A DNA stretch of 23,812 nt, from assembly GCA_023424095.1 (NCBI GenBank), contig JAFAEG010000021.1, forward strand, positions 1-23,812, read 5' to 3'. Shown in pieces: positions 7,147-16,000 of the stretch. Under the pieces are notes generated by a model that had not been told where the DNA came from, ran no database searches, and saw nothing but the letters and a program-made list of their open reading frames with translations. Made by a program: the position numbers and the translations under genes. Positions within the stretch are counted from its first letter, which is position 1. Every line of letters starts with the position of its first letter. Origin of the DNA: Pseudomonadota bacterium (lineage in GTDB: Bacteria; Pseudomonadota; Alphaproteobacteria; Sphingomonadales; Sphingomonadaceae).

Positions 7147-8031
7147 TCATGCCGCGTCCAGGATGCGCTCCATCACCTTCAGGAAGTCGCTCGCCAGCGC
7201 GCCGGGCGGCCGGCTCATCAGCGACATGGCGTGAATGTCGAAAGTGATGCGCGGTTTCAGCGGCCGCATCGACAGGCCCGGCGTCAAACAGGCCTGGGCG
7301 GTGAAGCTGTCCACTACGCTCATCCCCACGCCCTGCCGCACGAGCGCGCCAGCCATATAGAAGGTCCGCGCCGACACCACTTCGTCCAGCGCGAGGTCGA
7401 GCCGCTCCAGCTCGTCCATGAAAATCTGCCCGATCGGCCCGCTCGCGGCGAGGCTGATGAAGCGCTGGCCGTCGAGCACGCTCAAAGGCACGACCGGCGG
7501 CGCGTCCGGCATGTCCTGCTCGCGATAGAGCAAAACCAATTCGCCCTCGCCCAGCCAGCGCTGCGAGATCGGCGCGGCCGGCGGCACTTCATAGGCGATG
7601 GCGATATCGGTCTCGCGCTCGTGCAATTTGCGCATCAGATCGTCATGATGGACGGTCTGCAGATCGAAGCGCACGTCCGGGTGGGTGGCGAGGAATTTCG
7701 ACACCGCCATCGGCACGATCTCCAGCGCCAGCGACGGCAAGGCGAGGATGCGCAAGGTCCCGCCCGCGCCGCGCCGTAGATTGCGCCCCGCCTCGCGCAG
7801 CGCGTGCACCCGGTCCTGGATCTCCTTCACGTCGCCGAAGAGCGTGTGCGCATCCTCGGTCGGCACCAGGCCGCCATTGGTCCGCTCGAACAGAGGAAAG
7901 CCGAGCAGGCTCTCCGCGTGGCGAAGCATCTTCGAAACCGACGGCTGCGACACGTTCAGCGCGCGGGCGGCGGCGCTGACCGAGCCGTTCACGTAAACGG
8001 CGTGGAAAATCTCGATGTGGCGCAGGTTCAT
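7147..8031 (-). CDS. LysR-family transcriptional regulator, likely regulator of dgcN-dgcA
   Basis: 294 residues, the normal LysR length. The N-terminal winged helix-turn-helix is plain (about residues 4-60; SAAARALNVSQPSVSKMLRH is the recognition region), followed by a periplasmic-binding-protein-like effector domain from about 90. The ATG overlaps the stop of cysN/cysC by 4 bp (8028-8031), so lysR is probably translated from the cys transcript. The gene immediately downstream, dgcN, has a LysR-type dyad in its leader, so local control of the D-amino-acid genes is the simplest reading. A LysR regulator called DgcR has been described for D-Glu catabolism in another genus, but orthology cannot be judged here. 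Because it overlaps cysN/cysC, a CysB-like sulfur role is the alternative; the 294-residue length is shorter than typical CysB. Confidence 0.9.
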   Translation of the reverse strand: MNLRHIEIFHAVYVNGSVSAAARALNVSQPSVSKMLRHAESLLGFPLFERTNGGLVPTEDAHTLFGDVKEIQDRVHALREAGRNLRRGAGGTLRILALPSLALEIVPMAVSKFLATHPDVRFDLQTVHHDDLMRKLHERETDIAIAYEVPPAAPISQRWLGEGELVLLYREQDMPDAPPVVPLSVLDGQRFISLAASGPIGQIFMDELERLDLALDEVVSARTFYMAGALVRQGVGMSVVDSFTAQACLTPGLSMRPLKPRITFDIHAMSLMSRPPGALASDFLKVMERILDAA

Positions 8032-9857
8032 TGCGGCCCCGATCCTAACGGCGCGAGGCCGTCGAGCAAGCGCACGATCCGCTCGGCCGCCACCTCGGCC
8101 GAAATGCTGACGGTGTCGATGTGCAGCTCCGGCGCGTCCGGCGCTTCATACGGGCTGTCCAGGCCGGTCAGGTTCGTCACCTCGCCGCGCTGGGCCTTCG
8201 CATAGAGACCCTTGGGATCGCGGCGCACCGCTTCCTCCAGACTCGCATCGACGAACACCTCCAGAAAGGCGCCGTCGGGAAACAGCTCGCGCACAGCGCG
8301 GCGGTCGGCGCGATAGGGCGAAACGAAGGCGCACAGGACGATCAGCCCCGCATCCCACATCAGCTTCGCGACCTCGCCCGCGCGGCGAATATTCTCCACC
8401 CGGTCGGCGGGCGTAAAGCCCAGGTCGCGGGTCAGACCGTGGCGCAGATTGTCGCCGTCGATCACATAAGTGTGCCGGCCAAGCGCGTGCAGCAGCCGCT
8501 CGGTGGCGTTGGCGATCGTGGACTTGCCCGCCCCCGGCCGCCCGGTCAGCCAGATCACGCGCGGCTGCTGGCTCTTGCGGGCGGCGCGCGCCTCGCGGTC
8601 GATCGCCAGTTCCTGCCAGGCGATATTGTGCGAGCGGCGAAGCGCGAACTGGATCATCCCCGCGCCTGCGGTCGCATTCGTCTCGCGGTCGATCAGCACG
8701 AAGCCGCCGAGATCGCGGCTGCGGTCATATGGCTCGAACGCGATCGGCCGGTCGAGCGACAGCGTGACCAACCCCGCCGCATTCTTCACCAGCGTCCGCG
8801 CGGGCACCGGCGCGCCGGTTTCGACATCGATCGCATGCTTCAGCGCGGTGACGGTGGCGATCGCGCTCGTCGGCCCGAGCTGGAAAAGGTAGGAGCGACC
8901 CGGGATCATCGCCGCCTCGTCCAGCCAGGCGAGCGCGGCCTCGAACTGATCGGCGACTTCCGGCACGGCATCGAAAGCGGCGATCATGTCGCCGCGGGCG
9001 CAATCGACCTGCTGCGCGAGTTCGAGCGTCACCGCCTCGCCCGCTTCAGCGATCGCGACTTCGCGCCCAACCGCGACGATCCGCGCCACCGGCGACGCCG
9101 CGCCGGAGGGCATGACCCGGATCGCCTCACCGGTCCGAACGCTGCCGCTGGCAATGGTGCCGGACAGCATGCGCGCGCCTGAATCGTCGCGCGTCACGAG
9201 TTGCACCGGCAGGCGCAGCGGAACGGGATCCACCTCCCAGATCAGGAACCTGTCGAGCCATTCGGCGAGGCTCGGTCCGTCGCGCCAAGGCATCGACGAC
9301 GAGATTGTGCCGACATTGTCGCCTGTCTTCGCCGAAAGCGGAATGGCGACGTAAGATATGCCCAGGCTTCCCGTCAGCGCGTCGAAATCGGCGACGATAT
9401 GCTCGAAGACCGCCTGATCGTATCCGACCAAATCCATCTTGTTCACCGCCAGGATCACGTCGCGAACGCCCAGCATCGAGAGGATCAGGCTGTGCCGCCG
9501 GGTCTGCGTGACCACGCCCTTGCGCGCATCGACCAAGACAATCGCTATGTCCGCGCGCGAGGCGGCGGTGACCATGTTGCGGGTATAATGTTCGTGCCCC
9601 GGCGCGTCGGCCAGGATGAAGCGGCGGTTCGGCGTCTCGAACGAGCGGTAAGCGACGTCGATGGTGATGCCCTGCTCGCGCTCCGCCTCCAGCCCGTCGA
9701 GCAGCAGCGAGACGTCGCCCGCCTCGCCCAATGCCGCGAGCTGATCGTCCGGCACCTGCCCGCAGGCTTCCAGCAGCCGCCCGATCAGGGTCGATTTGCC
9801 GTCATCGACGCTGCCGCAGGCGACGCAGCGCAGCAAAGGCCGGTCCACCGCGTCCAT
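8028..9857 (-). CDS. cysNC: Bifunctional sulfate adenylyltransferase subunit 1 / APS kinase (CysN/CysC)
   Basis: 609 residues joining a GTPase and a kinase. The CysN half (about 1-425) has the EF-Tu-type GTPase motifs: GSVDDGKS (15-22), DAPGHE (84-89) and NKMD (139-142). With CysD it drives ATP + sulfate to APS. The CysC half (about 433-609) has P-loop GRPGAGKS (439-446), the DGDNLRHGL motif (467-475) and FVSPYRADR with the family's phospho-serine position (Ser513); it phosphorylates APS to PAPS. Cytoplasmic. The start overlaps the cysD stop by one base (TGATG), indicating tight coupling. The fusion resembles NodQ of rhizobia. PAPS serves cysteine synthesis or sulfotransferases; no reductase or sulfotransferase is present in the window. 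Confidence 0.97.
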   Translation of the reverse strand: MDAVDRPLLRCVACGSVDDGKSTLIGRLLEACGQVPDDQLAALGEAGDVSLLLDGLEAEREQGITIDVAYRSFETPNRRFILADAPGHEHYTRNMVTAASRADIAIVLVDARKGVVTQTRRHSLILSMLGVRDVILAVNKMDLVGYDQAVFEHIVADFDALTGSLGISYVAIPLSAKTGDNVGTISSSMPWRDGPSLAEWLDRFLIWEVDPVPLRLPVQLVTRDDSGARMLSGTIASGSVRTGEAIRVMPSGAASPVARIVAVGREVAIAEAGEAVTLELAQQVDCARGDMIAAFDAVPEVADQFEAALAWLDEAAMIPGRSYLFQLGPTSAIATVTALKHAIDVETGAPVPARTLVKNAAGLVTLSLDRPIAFEPYDRSRDLGGFVLIDRETNATAGAGMIQFALRRSHNIAWQELAIDREARAARKSQQPRVIWLTGRPGAGKSTIANATERLLHALGRHTYVIDGDNLRHGLTRDLGFTPADRVENIRRAGEVAKLMWDAGLIVLCAFVSPYRADRRAVRELFPDGAFLEVFVDASLEEAVRRDPKGLYAKAQRGEVTNLTGLDSPYEAPDAPELHIDTVSISAEVAAERIVRLLDGLAPLGSGPQ

Positions 9858-10759
9858 CAGAAATAGCCCTCGCGCTTGCGCCGTTCGAGCCCCGCGCCGG
9901 CCTCCGCATCGATCGCCCGCCCGGCGCGCTCGGACACACGCCGCGAACCCTCCAGCTCGGCGACGATCGCGTCCACGTCCGCCGCCTCGCTCTCGACCGC
10001 GCCGGTCAGCGGGTAGCAGCCCAAGGTGCGGAAACGGACCATGCGGGTTTCGGCGACTTCGCCCTCGGCCAACCGGAAGCGGTCGTCATCGACCATCAAC
10101 AACATGCTGTCGCGCTCGACCACCGGTCGGGGCGCCGCGAAGTAGAGCGGCACGAGCTCGATCCGCTCACGGGCGATGTAGCGCCACACGTCCAGTTCGG
10201 TCCAATCGGACAAGGGGAACACACGGAAGCTCTCACCGGCCGCCTTGCGCAGATTGGCGACCCGCCACAATTCGGGCCGCTGCCGCCGGGGCTCCCAGCC
10301 GCTGACCGGTGAGCGGAAGCTGTAGACGCGTTCCTTCGCCCGGCTCCTTTCCTCGTCCCGCCGCGCGCCACCGAACGCCGCGTCGAAGCCGTGCAGCCCA
10401 AGCGCCTGCTTCAGCCCTTCCGTCTTCCACAGATCGGTATGCGCCGCGCCATGATCGAACGGATTGATCCCGCGCGCCTCGGCGTCCGGATTGCGGTGGA
10501 CGAGCAACCGCACGTCGCCTGCCGCCGCGATCCGGTCCCGAAAGGCGTACATCTCCCGGAATTTCCAGCCGGTATCCACGTGCAGCAGGGGAAAGGGCAA
10601 AGCCGCCGGCGCGAACGCCTTGCGCGCCAGGTGCAGCATCACCGCGCTGTCCTTGCCCATCGAATAGAGCATGACCGGCCGCTTCGCCTGCGCGACCGTT
10701 TCGCGCAGGATGTGGATGCTCTCCGCTTCCAATTGGTCGAGGCCGCCGCGACCGCTCAT
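9857..10759 (-). CDS. cysD: Sulfate adenylyltransferase subunit 2 (CysD)
   Basis: 300 residues (E. coli CysD is about 302). The catalytic ATP-pyrophosphatase subunit of ATP sulfurylase, partner of CysN. The PP-loop SMGKDS is at residues 33-38, and the protein ends in the family's typical KREGYF. The ATG at 10759 is preferred over the upstream frame extension to 10816 because it gives the usual length and forms a 4-bp ATGA overlap with the stop of the preceding ABC exporter gene. It is followed immediately by cysNC. The coupling to an exporter gene upstream is the unusual feature. Confidence 0.97.
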   Translation of the reverse strand: MSGRGGLDQLEAESIHILRETVAQAKRPVMLYSMGKDSAVMLHLARKAFAPAALPFPLLHVDTGWKFREMYAFRDRIAAAGDVRLLVHRNPDAEARGINPFDHGAAHTDLWKTEGLKQALGLHGFDAAFGGARRDEERSRAKERVYSFRSPVSGWEPRRQRPELWRVANLRKAAGESFRVFPLSDWTELDVWRYIARERIELVPLYFAAPRPVVERDSMLLMVDDDRFRLAEGEVAETRMVRFRTLGCYPLTGAVESEAADVDAIVAELEGSRRVSERAGRAIDAEAGAGLERRKREGYF

Positions 10760-12387
10760 CCCGCCGCTCGATCCGAGATCAGCCGCCCCTGCTCCAGCGT
10801 CAGGATGCGGGTGCAATGCTCCAGCGTCTCGCTGCGATGCGCGACGATGATGATGCTCATGGCCGGATCGCGGCCGACCAGCGCGCCCAGAATGCGCCGC
10901 TCGGTGGCGACGTCGATCGCATTGGTCGCCTCGTCCAGGACCAGCAAGGCCGGCCGGCGGAGCAGGGCGCGGGCGATGGTGATGCGCTGCCGCTCGCCGC
11001 CCGACAGGCGGCTGCCGCGCTCGGCGAGCATCGTGTCCAGGCCCGCCGGCATGGCCCGGATCGTGTCCGCGACCGCCGCCAGTTCCAGCACTTCCCAGAG
11101 CGCGACCTCGTCCACCGTGCCGTCCTCCGGCAACAGATTGTGACGGATCGTGTCGTTGGTCAGGTAGGCGTCCTGGCCGGCATAGGCGACCCGCTCGCGC
11201 CAGCGCCGCGCCGCCGCATCGTCCAGCTTCACGCCGCCGACGCTGACCTGGCCCTCCTGCGGCGCGAGCAGCCCGACCATCAGGTCGATCAGCGTCGTCT
11301 TGCCCGCCCCCGACGTCCCCGCCACGCCAACCGTCTCGCCCGGCGCGATCGACAGGCTGATGCCGTCGACCCCGCCGCCGTCCGTCTCGTGGCGATAGCT
11401 GACCCGGTCGAAGACGATTTCCCCCGCGGGCGGTGACGCATCGTCGGTGGCCGGCCGCGCCTCATGCTCCAGCTCCCGCACCATCTCATCGATCATGCGA
11501 TGCGCGGGCATGGTCGAAGCGAGCATCTCGAAATCGCGCTGCAGCCCCACCGCCGGCCCGGTCATCCGGCTGAGGATCAGGATCGCGGCGATCAGCGCGG
11601 CGCCGTCCGTCCCTGCCCAGGTGCCGCCGATCAGCACCAGCCCCGCCGCCGCCGCGGTCGCCACCGACACGACGAAACTGAACCCCGTCACCCGGCGCCG
11701 ATATTTGATCTGCGCGTCGACCATCTCCGCCCCGACCTGCCGATAGTCGGCCACGAAACTGCGCTGGCGATTCTCGGCCGCGGCCTGCTTCAGCCCGCCG
11801 AGCAATTGCCCGGCGGTGTGCGCCATCTGCTGACCGCTGTAGCGGATCTTCTCGCCATAGCCTTCCGCGATCCGCATCCGGCCCGCCGAAACGACCGCCC
11901 CGACGATCAGCAAGGCGATCGCCAGCAGGCCGACGCCCCAGGCGATCGCCAGCGTCAGCGCCAGCTGCGCCGCGACCATCACCACCGCCACCGCGATCTG
12001 CAGGACGCATTGCGAGGCCATCGAGATGCGCGTGATCTCGGTGGTCAGGGCGCTGGTGACCCGGGCATGGCGCAGCTTGGCGACATCGCGCCAGCGCGCG
12101 CCGGCGACGGCGCTGAGCAGCTCCAGCCGGCGATGCTCGACATAGCGCGCCTGCAGGGCCGTGATCGCCCGGTCGCGCACCAGCAGCACCGCCGCCCGCA
12201 AGGTCATCGCCGCGACGAACGCCAGGACGATCAGGCCGAGCCGCACGAGCTGCCCTTCCGCGCCGGCCATGGCGAAGACGCCGTCGGCCCATGCCTGCAG
12301 CTGGCCGCCGCTGCTGCCGGTGATCAGCGCCAGCAAGGGCACCAGCAAAGCGAGGCTCAACCCTTCGACCAGGCCGCCGAGCAGCAT
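10756..12387 (-). CDS. ABC exporter, fused membrane and ATPase domains (start uncertain)
   Basis: Type I ABC exporter half-transporter with a membrane domain (about residues 1-300) and a C-terminal ATPase. ATPase motifs: Walker A GTSGAGKT (357-364), Q-loop Gln404, signature LSGGE (461-465), Walker B LLVLDEA (481-487) and switch His517. The first ATG (12387) gives 543 residues but starts inside the first membrane helix. The same frame is open to a TAG at 12534, and the 27 codons before the ATG look like a normal exporter N-terminus (NRVFSFVREFIAF...), yet no ATG, GTG or TTG occurs there. An ATC at 12468 with GGGAG 6 bases upstream would give 570 residues. The gene overlaps cysD and is divergent from the lasso-type B2 protease gene, suggesting peptide export, but the substrate is unknown. 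Confidence 0.9.
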   Translation of the reverse strand: MLLGGLVEGLSLALLVPLLALITGSSGGQLQAWADGVFAMAGAEGQLVRLGLIVLAFVAAMTLRAAVLLVRDRAITALQARYVEHRRLELLSAVAGARWRDVAKLRHARVTSALTTEITRISMASQCVLQIAVAVVMVAAQLALTLAIAWGVGLLAIALLIVGAVVSAGRMRIAEGYGEKIRYSGQQMAHTAGQLLGGLKQAAAENRQRSFVADYRQVGAEMVDAQIKYRRRVTGFSFVVSVATAAAAGLVLIGGTWAGTDGAALIAAILILSRMTGPAVGLQRDFEMLASTMPAHRMIDEMVRELEHEARPATDDASPPAGEIVFDRVSYRHETDGGGVDGISLSIAPGETVGVAGTSGAGKTTLIDLMVGLLAPQEGQVSVGGVKLDDAAARRWRERVAYAGQDAYLTNDTIRHNLLPEDGTVDEVALWEVLELAAVADTIRAMPAGLDTMLAERGSRLSGGERQRITIARALLRRPALLVLDEATNAIDVATERRILGALVGRDPAMSIIIVAHRSETLEHCTRILTLEQGRLISDRAAG

Positions 12388-12465
12388 CAGGCCGAGCAGC
12401 GCGGCGACGCGCCCCCGGCCGGCAAAAGCAATGAATTCGCGGACGAAGGAAAAGACGCGGTTGAG

Positions 12466-12479
12466 GATATTCGGCTCCC
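12466..12479 (-). promoter_or_regulatory. Possible ribosome-binding site and ATC start of the ABC exporter
   Basis: On the minus strand GGGAG (12479-12475) is followed after 6 bases by an ATC codon (12468-12466) in the exporter frame. This is the best-placed initiation signal for the full-length N-terminus, since no standard start codon exists in frame before 12387. ATC starts are rare, so an ATT at 12432, a CTG at 12399 or 12390, or a sequencing error remain alternatives. Confidence 0.3.
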
Positions 12480-12577
12480 GCGGCGAGACGGCTTGGAAGC
12501 GGCGACAGCTATCGCAAAGCGCCGGCGGCTGCTAGTCGCGGCCCATCGGAAACCGGAGTGATGACGCCTTGCGGGTG

Positions 12578-13060
12578 ATGAGTGTCTTGACGCGCAAGTG
12601 GCGCACGGCGGCGCGGCAGCCCTGGCCGGTCTTCGCTCTGCTGCCCGTCGCCTGGACGCTGATCGGCCTGTCTTCGGCGACGCTCGCGCTGCGCCCGTTC
12701 AAGCGGATCGCGCCCTTGCTCGGCCGCAACCTCGGCGCCACCTCGCTCGCGCCGCTCGCCGATCCGAAGACGCTGCGCCGGGCCACGAGCATCGGCAAGG
12801 CGGTGAGCATCGCCGCCAATTACGCGCCCTTCCGCTCCAATTGCCTGCCGCAGGCGATGGCCGCGGCCCTGCTCTGCCGGGTCGGCAGGGTGCCCTATGC
12901 CGCGCATCTGGGCGCGTCGCTGACCGAGCCGGACCGGGAAGGCGAACTGGTCGCTCACGCCTGGGTCCAATGCGGCGCGGTCACGCTCACCGGCGGCCAG
13001 AGCAGCTTCCAGCGCTACGGCGTCGTCGCCTGCTTCGTCCCGGCCAGGGTGGCTGGCTAG
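12578..13060 (+). CDS. Lasso-peptide B2-type cysteine protease (transglutaminase-like fold)
   Basis: 160 residues resembling lasso peptide biosynthesis B2 proteins (McjB C-terminal type, PF13471), which cut the leader from a RiPP precursor. A hydrophobic N-terminal segment (about 15-50) is followed by the core: Cys89 in SNCLPQA and His127 in AHAWVQ, the expected catalytic pair. The Asp that follows the His by 12 in McjB-like proteins is Gly139 here. Starts at ATG 12578, GTG 12575 or TTG 12569 are possible; GGAG at 12555-12558 fits the TTG best by spacing (10 bases), while ATG is the commoner codon. Divergent from the ABC exporter and convergent with the Aas-like gene, 5 bp away. No precursor, RRE (B1) or asparagine-synthetase-like (C) gene is in the window, so the substrate is unknown. 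Confidence 0.8.
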   Translation: MSVLTRKWRTAARQPWPVFALLPVAWTLIGLSSATLALRPFKRIAPLLGRNLGATSLAPLADPKTLRRATSIGKAVSIAANYAPFRSNCLPQAMAAALLCRVGRVPYAAHLGASLTEPDREGELVAHAWVQCGAVTLTGGQSSFQRYGVVACFVPARVAG

Positions 13061-13072
13061 GCCGGCTAGGCC
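13055..13072. repeat. Tandem 9-bp duplication carrying both convergent stop codons
   Basis: GGCTAGGCC occurs twice, back to back (13055-13063 and 13064-13072). Each copy contains CTAG, which reads TAG on both strands. The first supplies the stop of the B2 protease gene (13058-13060) and the second that of the minus-strand acyltransferase gene (13068-13066). Confidence 0.9.
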
Positions 13073-16000
13073 GCCATCGCCCCTAGGGTGACATAATCGA
13101 CCTTGCCCGTGCCCAGCACCGGCAAGGCGTCGATCACCCGCACACCCTTCGGCACGGCCAACTCAGCGATGCCATTGGCTTTCGCCCAGGCCTGCAGCGC
13201 ACTCGCCTTCGCCAGCTTCTCCGTGGTGAACAGCACCAATTGCTCGCCTTTCTTCGGATCGGGGCGGGTGACGACGGCATGGTCCGCGTCCGGCCAGAGC
13301 GCCGCCGCATAACCTTCGACCGCGGGCAGCGAGACCATCTCGCCGGCGATCTTCGCAAACCGCTTGGCGCGGCCCTTGATCGCGATGAAGCCCTCGCCGT
13401 CCACCGCGACGATGTCGCCCGTATCGTGCCAGCCATCCTCCGGCGGCTGCAGCACGCCTGGCGCATCGGCCTTCAGATAGCCGGCCATGACGTTCGGCCC
13501 GCGCACGAACAGCCGCTGGCCATTGTCGATGCCGGGCACCTCCTCCAGCTTGAGCTCGATCCCCGGCAGCGCGCGGCCCACCGTCCCGGCCTTGAAGTGC
13601 ATCGGCGTGTTCACCGCCAGCACCGGCGACGTCTCGGTCACGCCATAGCCTTCCATGATCCTGAGGCCGAACTTCTCCGCAAAGGTCTTGCGCGTCTCGT
13701 CGCGCACCCGCTCGGCGCCCGCGAAGATGTAGCGCAGGGCGTAGAAATCATAGCTGTGCGCCATGCGGGCATAGCCGGACAGGAAGGTGTCGGTGCCGAA
13801 CAGGATCGTCGCGTTGGCGTCATAGGCGACCGCCGGGACGATCCGGTAATGGAGCGGGTTCGGGTAGAGGAAGACGCGCAGGCCGTTGAACAAGGGCAGC
13901 AAGGTGCCGCCGGTCAGGCCGAAGCTGTGGAAGACCGGCAGCGCGTTCAGCACCACGTCCGACGCATTGAAATCGATCCGCGCCGCCAGCTGCGCGCAAT
14001 TGCTGAGCAGATTGCGGTGGGTCAGCACCACGCCCTTCGGCACACCTTCCGAGCCGCTGGTGAACAGGATCACCGCCGGCGCGTCGGGCGACAATTTGCG
14101 GCGCTTCAGCAGGCGGCGGGCGAAGCTGGCGCCGATCAGTGCGCGGATCTTCGCCCCGGTGCCGATCGTCGCGGCGACGTCCTCCAGATAGACGAAGCCC
14201 AGGCCGTCGGCCTCCAGCGCCGCGATCAGCGGCTCCAGCTTGCCCTGCTCGACAAAGGCCCGCGCGGTGACGATGGTCTTCACCTCGGCGGCGGCGCAGG
14301 CGGCCTTCAGATTGGCCGGCCCCGCCGTATAGTTCAGCATCGCCGGCACGCGCCCCAGCCCCTGCAAGGCGAAGAAGGTCACCACCGTGCCGCTGATGTT
14401 CGGCAGCAACAGGCCGACATTCTCGCCCTGCGCCGTCCGTTTCTTCAGCGCGCGGCCGAGCGCCTTGGTGCCGACGATCAGCTTTTTGTAGGTCAAAGGC
14501 TGGCGCTTGATGTCCTCGACCACCTTCGCCTTGCCGCCATGCACGTCGCGCGCGTCGAGCAAGGCCTCATAGAGCGTGCGGTCGATGTTCGACGTCTCGA
14601 AGATCATCGCGCTCATCACGTCATACAGCTTGCGGCCGGCCACGGCCCGCCGCGCGCGGGCGGTCAGCCCCTCCGGCAGCGCGAAGCGACGCGGCGGCAG
14701 CACGGTCAGCCTGATCTTCGGGAAGGGCCGCAGCCGCACCTTGCCCTTCAGCCGCGAGAAGCGCGAATATTGCGCACCGTCGATCCGCACCGGGATGATT
14801 GGCGCATCGGCCTTGTCCGCGACCATGCCCGGCCCGTCGAACACCTTCATCAGCGCGCCGGTGACGGTCAGCCGCCCTTCCGGGAAGATGACGAGCGTGT
14901 TGCCCGCCTTCACCGTCTTCACCATCGCCTTCGCGGCCATCGGGTTGGTCGGATCGACCGGGAAAGCACGAAACAGCTTCATCGCGATCCGCATCCACCA
15001 TTTCTTCGCGACCGCGCTGTGCACCGCGAAGGTCGGCTTGCCCTGCAGGAAGGCGGCGAGCAGCAGCCCGTCGAGGAAGGAGACGTGGTTGACCACCACC
15101 ACCGCCGGATCGCCCGCTTTGGGCATATGCTCGGCGCCCTTGATCTCGACGCGGTAGAGGATGCGCAGGATCGCCGCGGCCAGCGCCTTGATCACCGTCT
15201 CCGGCAACAGCCAGCAGGAGATCAAGGCGACGGCCAAAGTCGCAAAGCCCATCGCGCCGATGATCCCGGGCACGGTCATGCCGCCCGCCACCAGCCCGGC
15301 AATGCCGCCGATCACCGCCACGCCGATCGCGGCGTTGACGATATTGTTCGCCGCGATCCGGCGCGAGCGTTCCTCGGGCGGGCCGCTGGTCTGCAGGATG
15401 GCGTAGAGCGGCACCACGAACATGCCGGCCGCAAAGGCGATCATGAACAGGTCGAACAGGATGCGCAGCGCCGCTCCGGAGGCGGCGAAGCTGCGCCAGT
15501 CGGAGACGTCCATGCCCGGCACGAAGCTGCTGGTCGCGATCCACAGGTCGATCATGAAGGCGGCGAGGATCAGCGCCGAGATCGGCACGTAGCGCCCCGA
15601 AATCTCGCCCTTCAGCAATTTGTTGACTGTCACCGAGCCCAAGGCGACCGCGACCGAAAAGACGATCAGGCACAGGTTGGCGACGCTCGGGTCGCCGCGC
15701 AGCACGCCATCCACCAGCGGGGTGAATTGCGATAGCATCACCGCGCCCACGGCGAAGAACCAGCTGATCCCGAGGATGCACAGCCACACCCCTTCGCCAT
15801 TGCCGGGGACGTGCATCAGCTTTCGCGTCGCGCGGATCGGGTTGATGTCGATCTTCAGCCCCGGCACTGACGATGGCGCGGCCGGAATTGCGAGCGCGGC
15901 GGCATAGCCGACCAGCGCCAGCCCGGTGGCGACCAGTCCCGCCTCCCAGGGCGGGACCAGGCCGGCCATCAACTGCCCGGAAAGAATGGCGAGAAAGGTC

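Noticed and set aside
12469..12577. A RiPP precursor gene in the divergent ABC/B2 gap
   Set aside because: About 110 bases only; no open frame with a ribosome site and a leader-core pattern on either strand.
12561..12578. A five-codon ORF (ATG 12561, TGA 12576) before the B2 protease ATG, as a possible leader peptide
   Set aside because: Far too short to be a lasso precursor, and coupling to the next ATG is not distinguishable from chance.
13240..15735. An 831-codon plus-strand open frame opposite the Aas-like gene
   Set aside because: It lies fully antisense to a gene with all expected motifs; its His/Arg/Gln-rich composition shows no recognisable protein.
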